The notes below the pieces were generated by a model, which was not told the DNA's origin, searched no databases, and saw only the letters and a program-made list of their open reading frames with translations. A stretch of 64,000 nucleotides of DNA from Cupriavidus laharis (lineage in GTDB: Bacteria; Pseudomonadota; Gammaproteobacteria; Burkholderiales; Burkholderiaceae), in NCBI RefSeq assembly GCF_914271435.1, contig NZ_CAJZAI010000005.1:280211-344210 (forward strand), in the 5' to 3' direction. This document shows positions 1-8,609 of the stretch, piece by piece; position 1 is the first letter of the stretch, and each line of letters begins with the position of its first letter. The translations under genes and the position numbers were made by a program.

Positions 1-48
1 GCAGTAGCTGGCTCTTCCTGCAGACCGCATCAGAACAGGCGCGCCGCC

Positions 49-1425
49 TTGGCGAGCGTGCCGGAGGAGACGGCATTGCAGGAACGGAATCCGCGCGGGC
101 GCATCGTGCCCGCGCCCGAGCACTTCGTCAGCTCAGCGCTGCAGCAGGACATCGCCCGGCATGGCCTGGACAGCCCGCGCCGTGACTTCCTGCGCAAGAG
201 CTTCCTAGGCGCGGCCGCCGGCATCGTCGCGGCCGGACTGGGCCGCCGCGCGCTGGCCGTCGACGGCGATCCCGCCATCCTGGAGCCGCAGCCGTGGGCC
301 ACGTCGCTGGGCCAGCCGGTGGCGGCGCGGCCCTACGGACAGCCTTCGGTCCATGAGAAAAACCTGGTGCGACGCGAGTCGCCCGGTCTGACGCGGGTAT
401 CGGCGGCTTCGGTCGCGTTCGCGCCGCTGCAGGGCCTGTTCGGCATCATCACGCCCAGCGGCCTGCATTTCGAGCGGCACCACCAGGGCTGGCAGGACAT
501 AGACCCCGCCCGCCACCGCCTGATGATCAACGGGCTCGTCAAGGCGCCGCGCGTCTATACGATGGATGACCTGATGCGCCTGCCGTCGGTGTCGCGCATG
601 CATTTCATCGAATGCGGCGCCAACACCGGCATGGAGTGGGGCAACGTGGCAGTGCCGACGGTGCAGTACACCCACGGCATGCTGTCTTGCTGCGAATTCA
701 CCGGCGTGCCGCTCAAGGTGCTGCTGGACGACGCCGGCGCGGACCTGCGCCGCGGCAAGTACCTGCTGGCCGAGGGCGGCGACGGCTCCGGCATGACGCG
801 CACCATCCCGATGGAGCTGGCCGACGAGATCATCGTCGCCTGGGGCATGAACGGCGAGATGCTGCGCCCGGAGAACGGCTACCCGCTGCGGCTGGTGGTG
901 CCCGGCGTGCAGGGCGTGTCGTGGGTCAAGTGGCTGCGCCGGCTGGAACTCGGTGACCAGCCCTGGAACGCCAAGGACGAGACCATCCACTACGTGGACA
1001 TGATGCCGGACGGCAAGCTGCGCCAGTACACCTCGATCCAGGAGTGCAAGTCCGTCATCACCTCGCCGTCGGGCGGCCAGCAGATGGTCGGCAAGGGCTT
1101 CTACAATATCAGCGGGCTGGCCTGGTCGGGCCGCGGGCGCATCCGCCGCGTGGACGTCTCGACCGACGGCGGGCGCAACTGGCGCACGGCACGGCTGGAA
1201 ACGCCGGTGTTGTCCAAATGCCTGACGCGCTTCAACCTCGACTGGGTCTGGGACGGCGGCCCGGCCATCCTGCAAAGCCGCGCGATCGACGAGACCGGCT
1301 ACGTGCAGCCGAAGATGGCGCAACTGCGCGCGGTGCGCGGCACGCGCTCGATCTACCACAACAACGCCATCCAGAGCTGGCAGGTGGCCCAGGGCGGGGA
1401 GGTGTCCAATGTCCACGTGGGCTAA
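49..1425 (+). CDS. soxC: SoxC, sulfane dehydrogenase molybdopterin subunit
   Basis: SoxC is the molybdenum-cofactor subunit of the periplasmic Sox(CD)2 sulfane dehydrogenase, which oxidises the sulfane sulfur bound to SoxY. The protein of about 458 aa has a twin-arginine motif (SPRRDFLRKSF, RR at 44-45) followed by a hydrophobic alanine-rich segment, so Tat export with cofactor is expected. The molybdopterin ligand cysteine is probably Cys189 in HFIECGANTG. The sulfite-oxidase dimerisation domain follows, with ISGLAWSGRGRIRRVDVSTDGG near residue 355. The start is uncertain. The reading frame is open to the left edge of the window, no ATG is present there, and TTG 49 or GTG 58 are the only starts I see before the Tat signal. 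The true start may therefore lie outside. The stop overlaps soxD. Confidence 0.93.
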   Translation: MASVPEETALQERNPRGRIVPAPEHFVSSALQQDIARHGLDSPRRDFLRKSFLGAAAGIVAAGLGRRALAVDGDPAILEPQPWATSLGQPVAARPYGQPSVHEKNLVRRESPGLTRVSAASVAFAPLQGLFGIITPSGLHFERHHQGWQDIDPARHRLMINGLVKAPRVYTMDDLMRLPSVSRMHFIECGANTGMEWGNVAVPTVQYTHGMLSCCEFTGVPLKVLLDDAGADLRRGKYLLAEGGDGSGMTRTIPMELADEIIVAWGMNGEMLRPENGYPLRLVVPGVQGVSWVKWLRRLELGDQPWNAKDETIHYVDMMPDGKLRQYTSIQECKSVITSPSGGQQMVGKGFYNISGLAWSGRGRIRRVDVSTDGGRNWRTARLETPVLSKCLTRFNLDWVWDGGPAILQSRAIDETGYVQPKMAQLRAVRGTRSIYHNNAIQSWQVAQGGEVSNVHVG

Positions 1426-2449
1426 CGCGGCGCGCGCCCTGGCGCTGGCAGCCGGCTGCGTGGCCTCGGCGGCCTGGGCCGGCACGGGCGACACCGCCAC
1501 GGCGCGTGCGGCCCTTGGCCGCGCCGCGACCGCGGCCGAGGTGGCCGCCTGGGACATCGACGTACGCCCGGATTTCCAGGGCCTGCCCAAGGGCCGCGGC
1601 ACGGTGGCGCAGGGCCAGAAGATCTGGGATGGCAAGTGCGCGTCCTGCCACGGCGACTTCGGCGAATCGAACGAAGTCTTCTCGCCCATCGTGGGCGGCA
1701 CCACGGCCGACGACGTCCGGACAGGCCGCGTTGCGGCGATGACCGGCAACCAGCCGTACCGCACCACGCTGATGAAGGTCAGCACGGTCAGCACGCTGTG
1801 GGACTACATCCACCGCGCCATGCCGTGGAATGCGCCGCGCAGCCTGAGCGCCGACGACGTCTATGCCGTCACGGCCTACCTGCTGAATCTGGGCGAGATC
1901 GTCCCGGCCGACTTCACGCTGTCGGACGCCAATATCGCCGAGGTGCAGCGCAAGATGCCGAACCGCAACGGCATGACCACGGAACACGGGATGTGGCCGG
2001 GCCGGGGCCGGCCCGATACGCACAACACGGCGTGCATGAAGGACTGCGAGGCAACCGTGAAGGTGGTCTCGGCCATGCCGGAATACGCGCGCGATTCGCA
2101 TGGCGACCTGTCGCAGCAGCAGCGCGGTTTCGGGCCCACGCGCGGCGTGGCGGCGCTGGCTTCCGCGCAGGTCGCAACGGTCGCTTCGGCGCCGGTGGCG
2201 CCCGGCGCAAAACTGACCGGCCAGTACCAATGCATGACGTGCCACGCACTCGACCGGAAAGTAGTGGGGCCGTCATTTTCGGATATCGCCAGCAAGTACC
2301 GCGGCCAGGGTGACGCGCACGCCGCGCTGGAGCGCAAGGTCAAGGCGGGCGGGCAGGGCGCCTGGGGCAGCGTGCCGATGCCGCCCCAGCCGCAGATCCC
2401 CGATTCGGACATCCATGCCATGGTGGGGTGGATTCTTGAGGCAAAATAG
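1409..2449 (+). CDS. soxD: SoxD, diheme cytochrome c subunit of sulfane dehydrogenase
   Basis: SoxD takes the electrons released by SoxC and passes them to smaller c-type cytochromes in the periplasm. The 346 aa protein starts with a Sec signal peptide (cleavage likely after the AAWA near residue 24) and carries two heme c sites, CASCH at 77-81 and CMTCH at 275-279. The C-terminal c-type domain (about 265-346) resembles the separate cytochrome encoded next. The ATG lies inside the soxC end with a 17-nt overlap, so the two are translationally linked, as expected for subunits made in equal amounts. Confidence 0.93.
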   Translation: MSTWANAARALALAAGCVASAAWAGTGDTATARAALGRAATAAEVAAWDIDVRPDFQGLPKGRGTVAQGQKIWDGKCASCHGDFGESNEVFSPIVGGTTADDVRTGRVAAMTGNQPYRTTLMKVSTVSTLWDYIHRAMPWNAPRSLSADDVYAVTAYLLNLGEIVPADFTLSDANIAEVQRKMPNRNGMTTEHGMWPGRGRPDTHNTACMKDCEATVKVVSAMPEYARDSHGDLSQQQRGFGPTRGVAALASAQVATVASAPVAPGAKLTGQYQCMTCHALDRKVVGPSFSDIASKYRGQGDAHAALERKVKAGGQGAWGSVPMPPQPQIPDSDIHAMVGWILEAK

Positions 2450-2567
2450 CGGGCTGGCCGCTGGAGTGCCCCCAGGCGGCGGCCAGAGTGTGTCGCGCCG
2501 CAGCGCAGTCCGGTTGTGGCGAGGCCTTTGCCGTCCCCACGGCTTTACAAAGCTTGGAGCTATATCA

Positions 2568-2894
2568 ATGAAGCAGTTTGTCATCGCAGCGCTGATGCTG
2601 GGCGCCGCCGCATCGGCCCACGCGGTCGATGCCGCCAAGGCACAGGAGATTGCCAACAAGAACGCCTGCATGGGTTGCCACCAGGTCGACAAAAAGCTGG
2701 TCGGCCCGGCCTACAAGGACGTGGCCGCCAAGTACAAGGGCGACAAGAACGCCCTGGCGACCCTGACCAAGAAGGTCAAGGGCGGTGGTTCGGGCGTTTG
2801 GGGTCCTGTGCCGATGCCCGCCAACGCCGGCCTGAGTGACGCCGACCTCAAGACGGTGGTGGAGTGGGTCCTGGCCGGCGCGCCGGCCAAGTAA
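2568..2894 (+). CDS. small periplasmic cytochrome c (c551/c552 type)
   Basis: A 108 aa cytochrome c with a signal peptide ending at AHA (about residue 19), one heme site CMGCH (34-38), and the later VPMPA segment supplying the probable axial methionine. The family is the c551/c552 class of class I cytochromes, which accept electrons from periplasmic dehydrogenases and donate to terminal oxidases. Sitting between soxCD and soxYZ, it is probably the electron acceptor of SoxCD and SoxAX (a SoxE-like role; inferred from position). It looks like a stand-alone copy of the SoxD C-terminal domain: both share the KVVGP/KLVGP, KYRG/KYKG and WGPVPMP blocks. ATG chosen because TTGGAG lies about 10 nt upstream. 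Confidence 0.9.
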   Translation: MKQFVIAALMLGAAASAHAVDAAKAQEIANKNACMGCHQVDKKLVGPAYKDVAAKYKGDKNALATLTKKVKGGGSGVWGPVPMPANAGLSDADLKTVVEWVLAGAPAK

Positions 2895-3061
2895 GCGCTG
2901 CCCGCAAGGGCAAACGCACCGATGCAGCAGGCTAGCCGGCATCCGCCGCGCGGGCCTGGATACAGAGCACAGCGGCCGGCCAAGCACCGGCCGCATGCAG
3001 GAAGCACCGCCCCAGGCGGTCAACCACGACCGGGAACGGAGTAGCCGGAGAGCAAAGCACC

Positions 3062-3517
3062 ATGAATTCCAAACGACGAGAAGTACTGCGGGTCACCGCT
3101 GTCCTGTCGCTGATGGCCGCAACGGGCCTGATCAGCGAAGCGCAGGCAGCCGAGTGGAACAAGACCGCTTTTGACGGCAAGAGCGTGGCCGACGTGATCA
3201 AGGCCCTGGGCGGCAGCGGCACCGAAAAGAGCACCGCCATCACCTTCAACGCCCCGGACATCGCCGAGAACGGCGCCGTGGTGCCGGTGGCCGTGACCAG
3301 CAACATCCCGGATACCGAGCAGATCGCCATCCTGGTCGAAAAGAACCCCAACACGCTGGCCGCGGATTTCGTGATCCCGGCGGGCACCGAACCGTTCGTC
3401 TCCACCCGCGTGAAGATGGGCCAGACCTCCGTGGTGCACGCCGCGGTCAAGGCCGGCGGCAAGTGGTACGTGGCATCCAAGGAAATCAAGGTCACCTTGG
3501 GCGGCTGCGGCGGCTGA
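3062..3517 (+). CDS. soxY: SoxY, sulfur-carrier subunit
   Basis: SoxY is the swinging-arm carrier of the Sox pathway: thiosulfate and its oxidation products are attached to a C-terminal cysteine. The 151 aa protein ends in the hallmark GGCGG tail (Cys149), here preceded by VTL. The N-terminus (MNSKRREVLRV...LISEAQA) resembles a Tat signal, fitting export as a folded SoxYZ complex. SoxZ follows 46 nt later and forms the heterodimer. The SD GGAGAG lies about 10 nt before the ATG. The 167 bp between the cytochrome gene and this ATG hold no gene. Confidence 0.95.
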   Translation: MNSKRREVLRVTAVLSLMAATGLISEAQAAEWNKTAFDGKSVADVIKALGGSGTEKSTAITFNAPDIAENGAVVPVAVTSNIPDTEQIAILVEKNPNTLAADFVIPAGTEPFVSTRVKMGQTSVVHAAVKAGGKWYVASKEIKVTLGGCGG

Positions 3518-3563
3518 GCCCCGCGCCCCGCCAATCCACGATCATCTGCAACAGGAGAGAGCA

Positions 3564-3875
3564 ATGGCAGACCCGATGCGCGTACGCGCCACCGAGAACG
3601 GCGGCGTGACAGACGTCAAGATTCTGATGAAGCACGACATGGAAACCGGTCAGCGCAAGGACGGTTCCGGCAAGATCATTCCGGCGTGGCATATCCAGAC
3701 CGTGAGCGCCCAGTGCAAGGGCAAGGAAGTGTTCCGCGCCCAGTTCGGCCCGGCGGTATCCAAGGATCCGTTCCTGAACTTCAAGTTCAAGGGCGGTGCC
3801 AAAGGCGACAAGGTCAGCGTGACCTGGGTCGACAACCGCGGCGACAAGCGCACCGACGAAGCGACCATCGGCTGA
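3564..3875 (+). CDS. soxZ: SoxZ, partner of SoxY
   Basis: SoxZ (103 aa) pairs with SoxY and presents the carrier arm to SoxAX, SoxB and SoxCD. It has no signal peptide of its own; in the family it is exported together with SoxY. The sequence MADPMRVRATENGGVTDVK and the terminal VTWVDNRGDKRTDE strand are typical of the immunoglobulin-like SoxZ fold. A strong Shine-Dalgarno (AGGAGAG) lies 5-8 nt before the ATG. It belongs to the soxYZ transcription unit. Confidence 0.95.
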   Translation: MADPMRVRATENGGVTDVKILMKHDMETGQRKDGSGKIIPAWHIQTVSAQCKGKEVFRAQFGPAVSKDPFLNFKFKGGAKGDKVSVTWVDNRGDKRTDEATIG

Positions 3876-3942
3876 TACCCGCGCGGCGCGCCTGGCCGTC
3901 GTCTGCTATGGTTCTGGTCGGAAACTGACCTCGGGAACAATC

Positions 3943-4401
3943 ATGCGGCGAGCATTCATTCGGGCATCGGCGGCACTGGCCGCCATCGGACTGTCGGCAA
4001 AGGCGGCGGCGCAGGCTGCACCGGCCGCGTCGGCAAGCAAGGGCGGGCGCGTCAAGGTGGTGTACCAGCTGTCGGAAGGCATCGACCAGGCGGTGCGCGC
4101 GATGGGCAACCTGCGCAACCACCTGAACGGCGCGCCGGGCACGAAGATCGTCGTGGTCGCGTTCGGCTACGGCGTGGATTTCCTGGTGGAAGGCGCCAAG
4201 GATGCGCGCGGCAACACCTTTGATGGCGCCGTGGGCGCGCTGGCTTCGGCCGGTGTGGAGTTCCGCGTGTGCCGCAATACGCTGACGGCACGCAAGATCT
4301 CCGAATCGAGCCTGCTGATGGAAGCGAAGATCGTACCGGCCGGCGTGGTGGAGATCGCCCGCCTGCAGTTTGACGAAGGCTACGCCTATATCAAGCCTTG
4401 A
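3943..4401 (+). CDS. exported DsrE-like sulfur protein
   Basis: A 152 aa protein with an N-terminal export signal (MRRAFIRASAALAAIGLSAKAAAQA) followed by a DsrE/DsrF-like alpha/beta domain: VKVVYQLSEGIDQAVRAMGNLRNHL, then KIVVVAFGYGVDFLVEGAKD and GVEFRVCRNTL. The cysteine in the RVCRNT loop is where DsrE-family persulfide carriers hold their active thiol. Such genes occur in many sox clusters, and a role in binding or shuttling sulfane sulfur in the periplasm is inferred from fold and position. It sits between soxZ and soxA in the same orientation. Confidence 0.85.
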   Translation: MRRAFIRASAALAAIGLSAKAAAQAAPAASASKGGRVKVVYQLSEGIDQAVRAMGNLRNHLNGAPGTKIVVVAFGYGVDFLVEGAKDARGNTFDGAVGALASAGVEFRVCRNTLTARKISESSLLMEAKIVPAGVVEIARLQFDEGYAYIKP

Positions 4402-4477
4402 GGACGGCCCGGGCAAGGGAAGGCCCGGATACAGAAGAATGACCCGGCGCGCGAGCGGCCGGGAGGAGAAGCCCCCA

Positions 4478-5305
4478 ATGACCAAGATCCGACGCCTTGC
4501 CACGGGCGCAGCGCTGGCCGCAGCCGGCGCCACCGCGCTGACCCTGGCGGCCGCCGTGCACGCGCAGGGCAGCACCGCCGACGAAATCGCCAAGTACCGC
4601 CAGATGCTGGCCGAAGGCAACCCGGCCGAGCTGTGGGAAGCCGCCGGCGAAGAGCTGTGGAAAAAGCCCGCCGGCCCGAAGAACGTCTCGCTCGAACAGT
4701 GCGACCTGGGCAAGGGCCCGGGCGTGACCAAGGGCGCCTACGCCGAACTGCCGCGCTACTTCAAGGATACCGGCAAGGTCATGGACCTGGAGCAGCGCCT
4801 GGCCTACTGCCGCATGACGCTGCAAGGCCTGACGAAGGAAGAGGCGATGGCCAACCCGTTCTCGTCGTCGGGCAAGCCGTCCGACATCGAGCGCCTGGTC
4901 TCGTACCTGACCGCGGAATCGCGCGGCGTGAAGATGAACGTGCAGCTCAGCCACCCGGAAGAACAGCGCACTTACGCGCTCGGCCAGAAGATGTTCTTCT
5001 ACCGCGGCGGCGCCTATGACTTTGCCTGCGCCACCTGCCACGCGGTGGACGGCCAGCGCATCCGCCTGCAGGACCTGCCCAATCTGCTGAGCGAGAAGGG
5101 CGCGCAGGCAGCCTATACGACGTGGCCCGCCTACCGCGTCTCGCAGGGCGAGGTACGCACCATGCAGCACCGCCTGTACGACTGCCTGCGCCAGCAGCGC
5201 TTTCCCGAGCCGGCCTACGGTTCGGACGTGATTACCGCCCTCACCATGTTCCTGGCCAGGAACGCGAACGGCGGCACCTACGATGGCCCCGCCATGAAGC
5301 GCTGA
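4478..5305 (+). CDS. soxA: SoxA, cytochrome subunit of SoxAX
   Basis: SoxA with SoxX forms the L-cysteine S-thiosulfotransferase that couples thiosulfate to the SoxY cysteine. The 275 aa product starts MTKIRRLATGAA, has a signal peptide ending at HAQG (about residue 29) and one CxxCH heme site (CATCH). Near the end, YDCLRQQRFPEPAYG holds the conserved cysteine that in characterised SoxA is the modified heme ligand at the active site. The N-terminal heme site of diheme SoxA is degenerate here: only isolated cysteines (QCDLGKG, AYCRMT) remain, so this is a mono-heme SoxA. ATG 4478 was chosen over further upstream starts because GGAGGAG precedes it and it opens directly on the signal peptide. 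Confidence 0.94.
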   Translation: MTKIRRLATGAALAAAGATALTLAAAVHAQGSTADEIAKYRQMLAEGNPAELWEAAGEELWKKPAGPKNVSLEQCDLGKGPGVTKGAYAELPRYFKDTGKVMDLEQRLAYCRMTLQGLTKEEAMANPFSSSGKPSDIERLVSYLTAESRGVKMNVQLSHPEEQRTYALGQKMFFYRGGAYDFACATCHAVDGQRIRLQDLPNLLSEKGAQAAYTTWPAYRVSQGEVRTMQHRLYDCLRQQRFPEPAYGSDVITALTMFLARNANGGTYDGPAMKR

Positions 5306-5323
5306 CGAGCACGGGAGACAGAC

Positions 5324-5998
5324 ATGCAAGGATTCACCAAGCAATACGCCGTGTGGACGGCTGCCGCCCTGGCGCTGGTTGCCAGCACCGGCGCCATCGC
5401 GCAGGACAATGCCAAGGCAAAGCCGGCAGCAAAGGCCAAGGCCGCTGCCGTCAGCGCCGCCGACATGAAGCACCTGATCGAAGGCTCGTTCTCGTCGAAG
5501 GGCCCGGCTACCGTTGAAGGCGTACTCAACCAGGACGCCATGCAGCAGGCCTGCAGCCAGTACCCCGACCGCTCCAAGGTGCCGGCGGCCACGGCAAAGA
5601 AGATCGAAGCGGGCGAGCTCAAGCAGGTGAAGTACCCCGCCGACGGCCAGTGGCTGGGCGACTGGAAGGAAGGCGAAAAGGTCGCGCAGAACGGCCGCGG
5701 CATGCAGTTCTCCGACAAGGTGGGCGGCACCAACGGCGGCAACTGCTACGCGTGCCACCAGATGACCAAGACGGAGATCTCGTTCGGCAATATCGGCCCG
5801 TCGCTGTACCAGTACGGCAAGCTGCGCGGCAACTCCGAGGACGTGGTCAAGTACACCTGGGGCAAGATCTGGGATTCCAGCGCCTATGCGGCCTGCTCCA
5901 ACATGCCGCGCTTCGGCCACAAGGGCATCCTGACCGAAACGCAGATCCGCGATGTGATGGCACTGCTGCTGGACCCGGCCTCGCCGGTCAACCAGTAA
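5324..5998 (+). CDS. soxX: SoxX, cytochrome subunit of SoxAX
   Basis: SoxX is the small monoheme partner of SoxA. The 224 aa protein has a signal peptide (cleavage after GAIAQ, about residue 27), a lysine/alanine-rich spacer, and one heme site CYACH at 141-145. The sequence after it, with Met in SNMPRFGHKG, supplies the probable distal ligand. At 224 aa it is longer than the smallest SoxX proteins because of the N-terminal half (about 45-120). It starts 18 nt after soxA with GGGAG upstream, so the two are co-translated. Confidence 0.93.
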   Translation: MQGFTKQYAVWTAAALALVASTGAIAQDNAKAKPAAKAKAAAVSAADMKHLIEGSFSSKGPATVEGVLNQDAMQQACSQYPDRSKVPAATAKKIEAGELKQVKYPADGQWLGDWKEGEKVAQNGRGMQFSDKVGGTNGGNCYACHQMTKTEISFGNIGPSLYQYGKLRGNSEDVVKYTWGKIWDSSAYAACSNMPRFGHKGILTETQIRDVMALLLDPASPVNQ

Positions 5999-6008
5999 GG
6001 GCAAGGGC

Positions 6009-6506
6009 ATGCTGCGCGCGCGGACGGCCTTCATCGCGTGGCTGCTGGCCTTCGGCCTGATGGCCGGAGCCGGCAGCGCCGGCGCGCTGGAGGTCGGCGA
6101 CACCGTGCGCCTGCCCGACGTGCAGACGCTGGATGGCCGCACCGTGACAGCCGCGTCGCTGTCCGGCAAGCCGCTGATCGTCGAGGTGTGGGCCTCCTGG
6201 TGCCCGTTCTGCGCCATGCAGAACCCGCGCCTGCAGAAACTGTACGAACGCACGCGCGGCACGCCGCTGCAGGTGCTGACCATCAGCATCGACAAGGACC
6301 CGCGCGAGGCCACCGAGTACCTGCGCAAGCGCGGCTACACCTTCCCGGCCACCATGGATTCCCCGGCGCTGCGCAGCACATTCAGCCCGCGCAAAGGCCT
6401 GCCCGAGCTGTATGTGATCGACGCGCGCGGACGCGTGGTGCAGAAGGAAGTGGGCGAGATGCTCGAAGATGAGGTCGCTGCGCTCGATCGTTACGCGCGG
6501 CCCTGA
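6009..6506 (+). CDS. TlpA-type periplasmic thioredoxin (SoxW/SoxS-like)
   Basis: A 165 aa thioredoxin-fold protein with a signal peptide (cleavage near AGSAGA, residue 26) and the redox pair WCPFC (Cys65, Cys68). The domain order VGDTVRLPDVQTLDG...KPLIVEVWASWCPFC is TlpA/ResA-like. In sox clusters such thioredoxins (SoxS/SoxW) keep the SoxY thiol reduced and able to accept sulfur, and the placement between soxX and soxB supports the same role. It starts 10 nt after the soxX stop. Confidence 0.87.
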   Translation: MLRARTAFIAWLLAFGLMAGAGSAGALEVGDTVRLPDVQTLDGRTVTAASLSGKPLIVEVWASWCPFCAMQNPRLQKLYERTRGTPLQVLTISIDKDPREATEYLRKRGYTFPATMDSPALRSTFSPRKGLPELYVIDARGRVVQKEVGEMLEDEVAALDRYARP

Positions 6507-6625
6507 ACCATTGCCCTGCCGCGCGCCCATCCGCGCACGGCCAACATGAAACCGATGCCGGAAGCGCCTTGCAAGTCTTGCATGGTGCCAACCGGCACGC
6601 CGATTCCACAGGAAGAGACGACGAC

Positions 6626-8347
6626 ATGAACCGACGCGAGTTCCTGCAGGTGCTGGCCATTGCCGGCGCCAGCGGCATGAGCTTCCCCGCCAGCGCGGCC
6701 CAGGCGGCGAAGTCCGCCGAGGCCATGTACGACCTGCCGCGCTTCGGCAATGTCCACCTGCTGCACTTCACGGACTGCCACGCGCAGCTTCGGCCCGTGT
6801 ATTTCCGCGAGCCCAACGTCAACCTAGGCATCGGTGCGTATGCAGGCAAGCCGCCTCACCTGGTGGGCGACGCGCTGCTGCACCACTACGGCATCCGCCC
6901 CGGCACGCCGCAGGCGCATGCGTTCACCTATCTGGACTTCACCGAGGCCGCGCAGCGCTACGGCAAGGTCGGCGGGTTTGCCCACCTGGCCACGCTGGTC
7001 AGCAGGATGAAGGCCAGCCGGCCCGGCGCGCTGCTGCTCGACGGCGGCGACACCTGGCAGGGCTCCGCCACCGCGCTGTGGACAAAGGGCCAGGACATGG
7101 TCGACGCGGCGCTGGCGCTGGGCGTCAACGTCATGACGCCGCACTGGGAAATGACGCTCGGCGCGGACCGCGTCAAGGAGATCGTCGAGAAGGATTTCAA
7201 GGATAAGGTCTCGTTCCTGGCGCAGAACATCAAGACCAACGACTTCGGCGACCCGGTCTTCGACCCGTACGTGATCCGCGACATCAATGGCGTGGCAGTG
7301 GCCATTATCGGCCAGGCTTTCCCATACACGCCGATCGCCAACCCGCGCTACTTCGTGCCGGACTGGACCTTCGGCATCCAGGAAGAGAACCTGCAGCAGG
7401 TCATTGACGATGCGCGCGGCAAGGGCGCCCAGGTGGTCGTGCTGCTGTCGCACAACGGCATGGATGTCGACTTAAAGCTGGCCTCGCGCGTGCGCGGGCT
7501 GGACGCGATCCTGGGCGGCCATACCCATGACGGCATGCCGGCGCCGGTGCCGGTGAAGAACGCGGGCGGCACCACGCTGGTCACCAACGCGGGCTCCAAC
7601 GGCAAGTTCCTCGGCGTGCTGGACTTCGACGTGAAGAACGGCAAGGTGACGGATTTCCGCTACCGCCTGCTGCCGGTGTTCGCCAACTACCTGCCGGCGG
7701 ATCCGGCCATGGACGCGCTGATCACCAGGGTCCGCGCGCCATACGAACAGAAGCTCGGCGAAGTGCTGGCCGTCAACCGCGGCCTGCTGTATCGGCGCGG
7801 CAACTTCAACGGCACCTTCGACCAGCTCATCCTCGACGGCCTGATGGCAGTGCAGGGCGCACAGATCGCGTTCTCGCCCGGCTTCCGCTGGGGCACCACG
7901 CTGCTGCCGGGCCAGGCCATCACCATGGAGCACCTGATGGACCAGACCGCTATCACCTACCCGTACACCACGGTGACGGACATGAGCGGCGAGACCATCA
8001 AGACCATCCTGGAAGACGTGGCCGACAACCTCTTCAACCCGGACCCGTACTACCAGCAGGGCGGCGACATGGTGCGCGTGGGCGGCCTGCAGTACACCAT
8101 CGATCCGAACGCCGGCATGGGCAAGCGCATCCGCGACATGCGCCTGAACGGCCAGCCGCTGGAAGCCGGCAAGACCTACAAGGTGGCCGGCTGGGCGCCG
8201 GTGGCCGAAGAAGCGCGCCAGGCCGGCGGCGCGCCGATCTGGGATGTCATGGCCCAGTGGCTGCGCGCGAACAAGGAAGTCAGCGCGCGCCCGCTGAACC
8301 TGCCCCGCGTGGTCGGCATGGAGCGCAACCCGGGCATGGCGGCCTGA
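6626..8347 (+). CDS. soxB: SoxB, thiosulfohydrolase
   Basis: SoxB hydrolyses the terminal sulfonate from SoxY-bound thiosulfate to release sulfate, using a dimanganese centre. The 573 aa protein begins with a Tat signal (MNRREFLQVLAIAGASG) and has the calcineurin-like metal motifs HFTDCHAQ, LDGGDTWQGS, LLSHNGMD and GGHTHD, then the 5'-nucleotidase C-terminal domain (about 350-560). ATG 6626 was preferred over an in-frame upstream start at 6569 because it puts the RR motif at residues 3-4 and is preceded by AGGAAGAG. A 119-nt gap separates it from the thioredoxin gene. Confidence 0.95.
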   Translation: MNRREFLQVLAIAGASGMSFPASAAQAAKSAEAMYDLPRFGNVHLLHFTDCHAQLRPVYFREPNVNLGIGAYAGKPPHLVGDALLHHYGIRPGTPQAHAFTYLDFTEAAQRYGKVGGFAHLATLVSRMKASRPGALLLDGGDTWQGSATALWTKGQDMVDAALALGVNVMTPHWEMTLGADRVKEIVEKDFKDKVSFLAQNIKTNDFGDPVFDPYVIRDINGVAVAIIGQAFPYTPIANPRYFVPDWTFGIQEENLQQVIDDARGKGAQVVVLLSHNGMDVDLKLASRVRGLDAILGGHTHDGMPAPVPVKNAGGTTLVTNAGSNGKFLGVLDFDVKNGKVTDFRYRLLPVFANYLPADPAMDALITRVRAPYEQKLGEVLAVNRGLLYRRGNFNGTFDQLILDGLMAVQGAQIAFSPGFRWGTTLLPGQAITMEHLMDQTAITYPYTTVTDMSGETIKTILEDVADNLFNPDPYYQQGGDMVRVGGLQYTIDPNAGMGKRIRDMRLNGQPLEAGKTYKVAGWAPVAEEARQAGGAPIWDVMAQWLRANKEVSARPLNLPRVVGMERNPGMAA

Positions 8348-8420
8348 TGTTGCGCGGGATCATCACCGTGCGGGTATGGATTGAAGCGCTCGGCGGAAGT
8401 AGGCTACAATCTTTCGCTAT

Positions 8421-8496
8421 GGGCCGATAGCTCAGCTGGGAGAGCGCTGCGTTCGCAATGCAGAGGTCGGGAGTTCGATCCTCCTTCGGTCCACCA
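8421..8496 (+). tRNA. tRNA-Ala (anticodon CGC)
   Basis: A 76-nt cloverleaf with 3' ACCA encoded. The acceptor stem GGGCCGA pairs with TCGGTCC and contains the G3-U70 wobble that identifies alanine tRNAs. The anticodon loop TTCGCAA gives CGC, reading GCG, a frequent alanine codon in this GC-rich genome. The T arm carries TTCGATC. Its 3' end faces the integrase remnant, so this gene is the likely attachment site of the adjoining accessory segment. Confidence 0.96.
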
Positions 8497-8530
8497 GACA
8501 CCTTTCAAAGTACCACCAAGATTCACCGCT

Positions 8531-8563
8531 AACCCCGGCGCCACAAGGCTTCCGGGGTTTTTT
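8531..8563 (+). terminator. Rho-independent terminator after tRNA-Ala
   Basis: Stem AACCCCGG/CCGGGGTT with a 13-nt loop followed by a run of six T. It lies 35 nt after the tRNA and probably ends its transcript. Confidence 0.75.
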
Positions 8564-8609
8564 GTTGCCATCGTCTACAATCTTCTACCGGGTATTACTG
8601 CCCCCAACC

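Noticed and set aside
1..48. A fixed upstream start for soxC
   Set aside because: The frame is open to the edge but has no ATG, and the first residues are not recognisable, so the start is left uncertain.
4391..6328. A 645-codon minus-strand frame
   Set aside because: Antisense to soxA, soxX and the thioredoxin gene; those have signal peptides and heme motifs, this has none.
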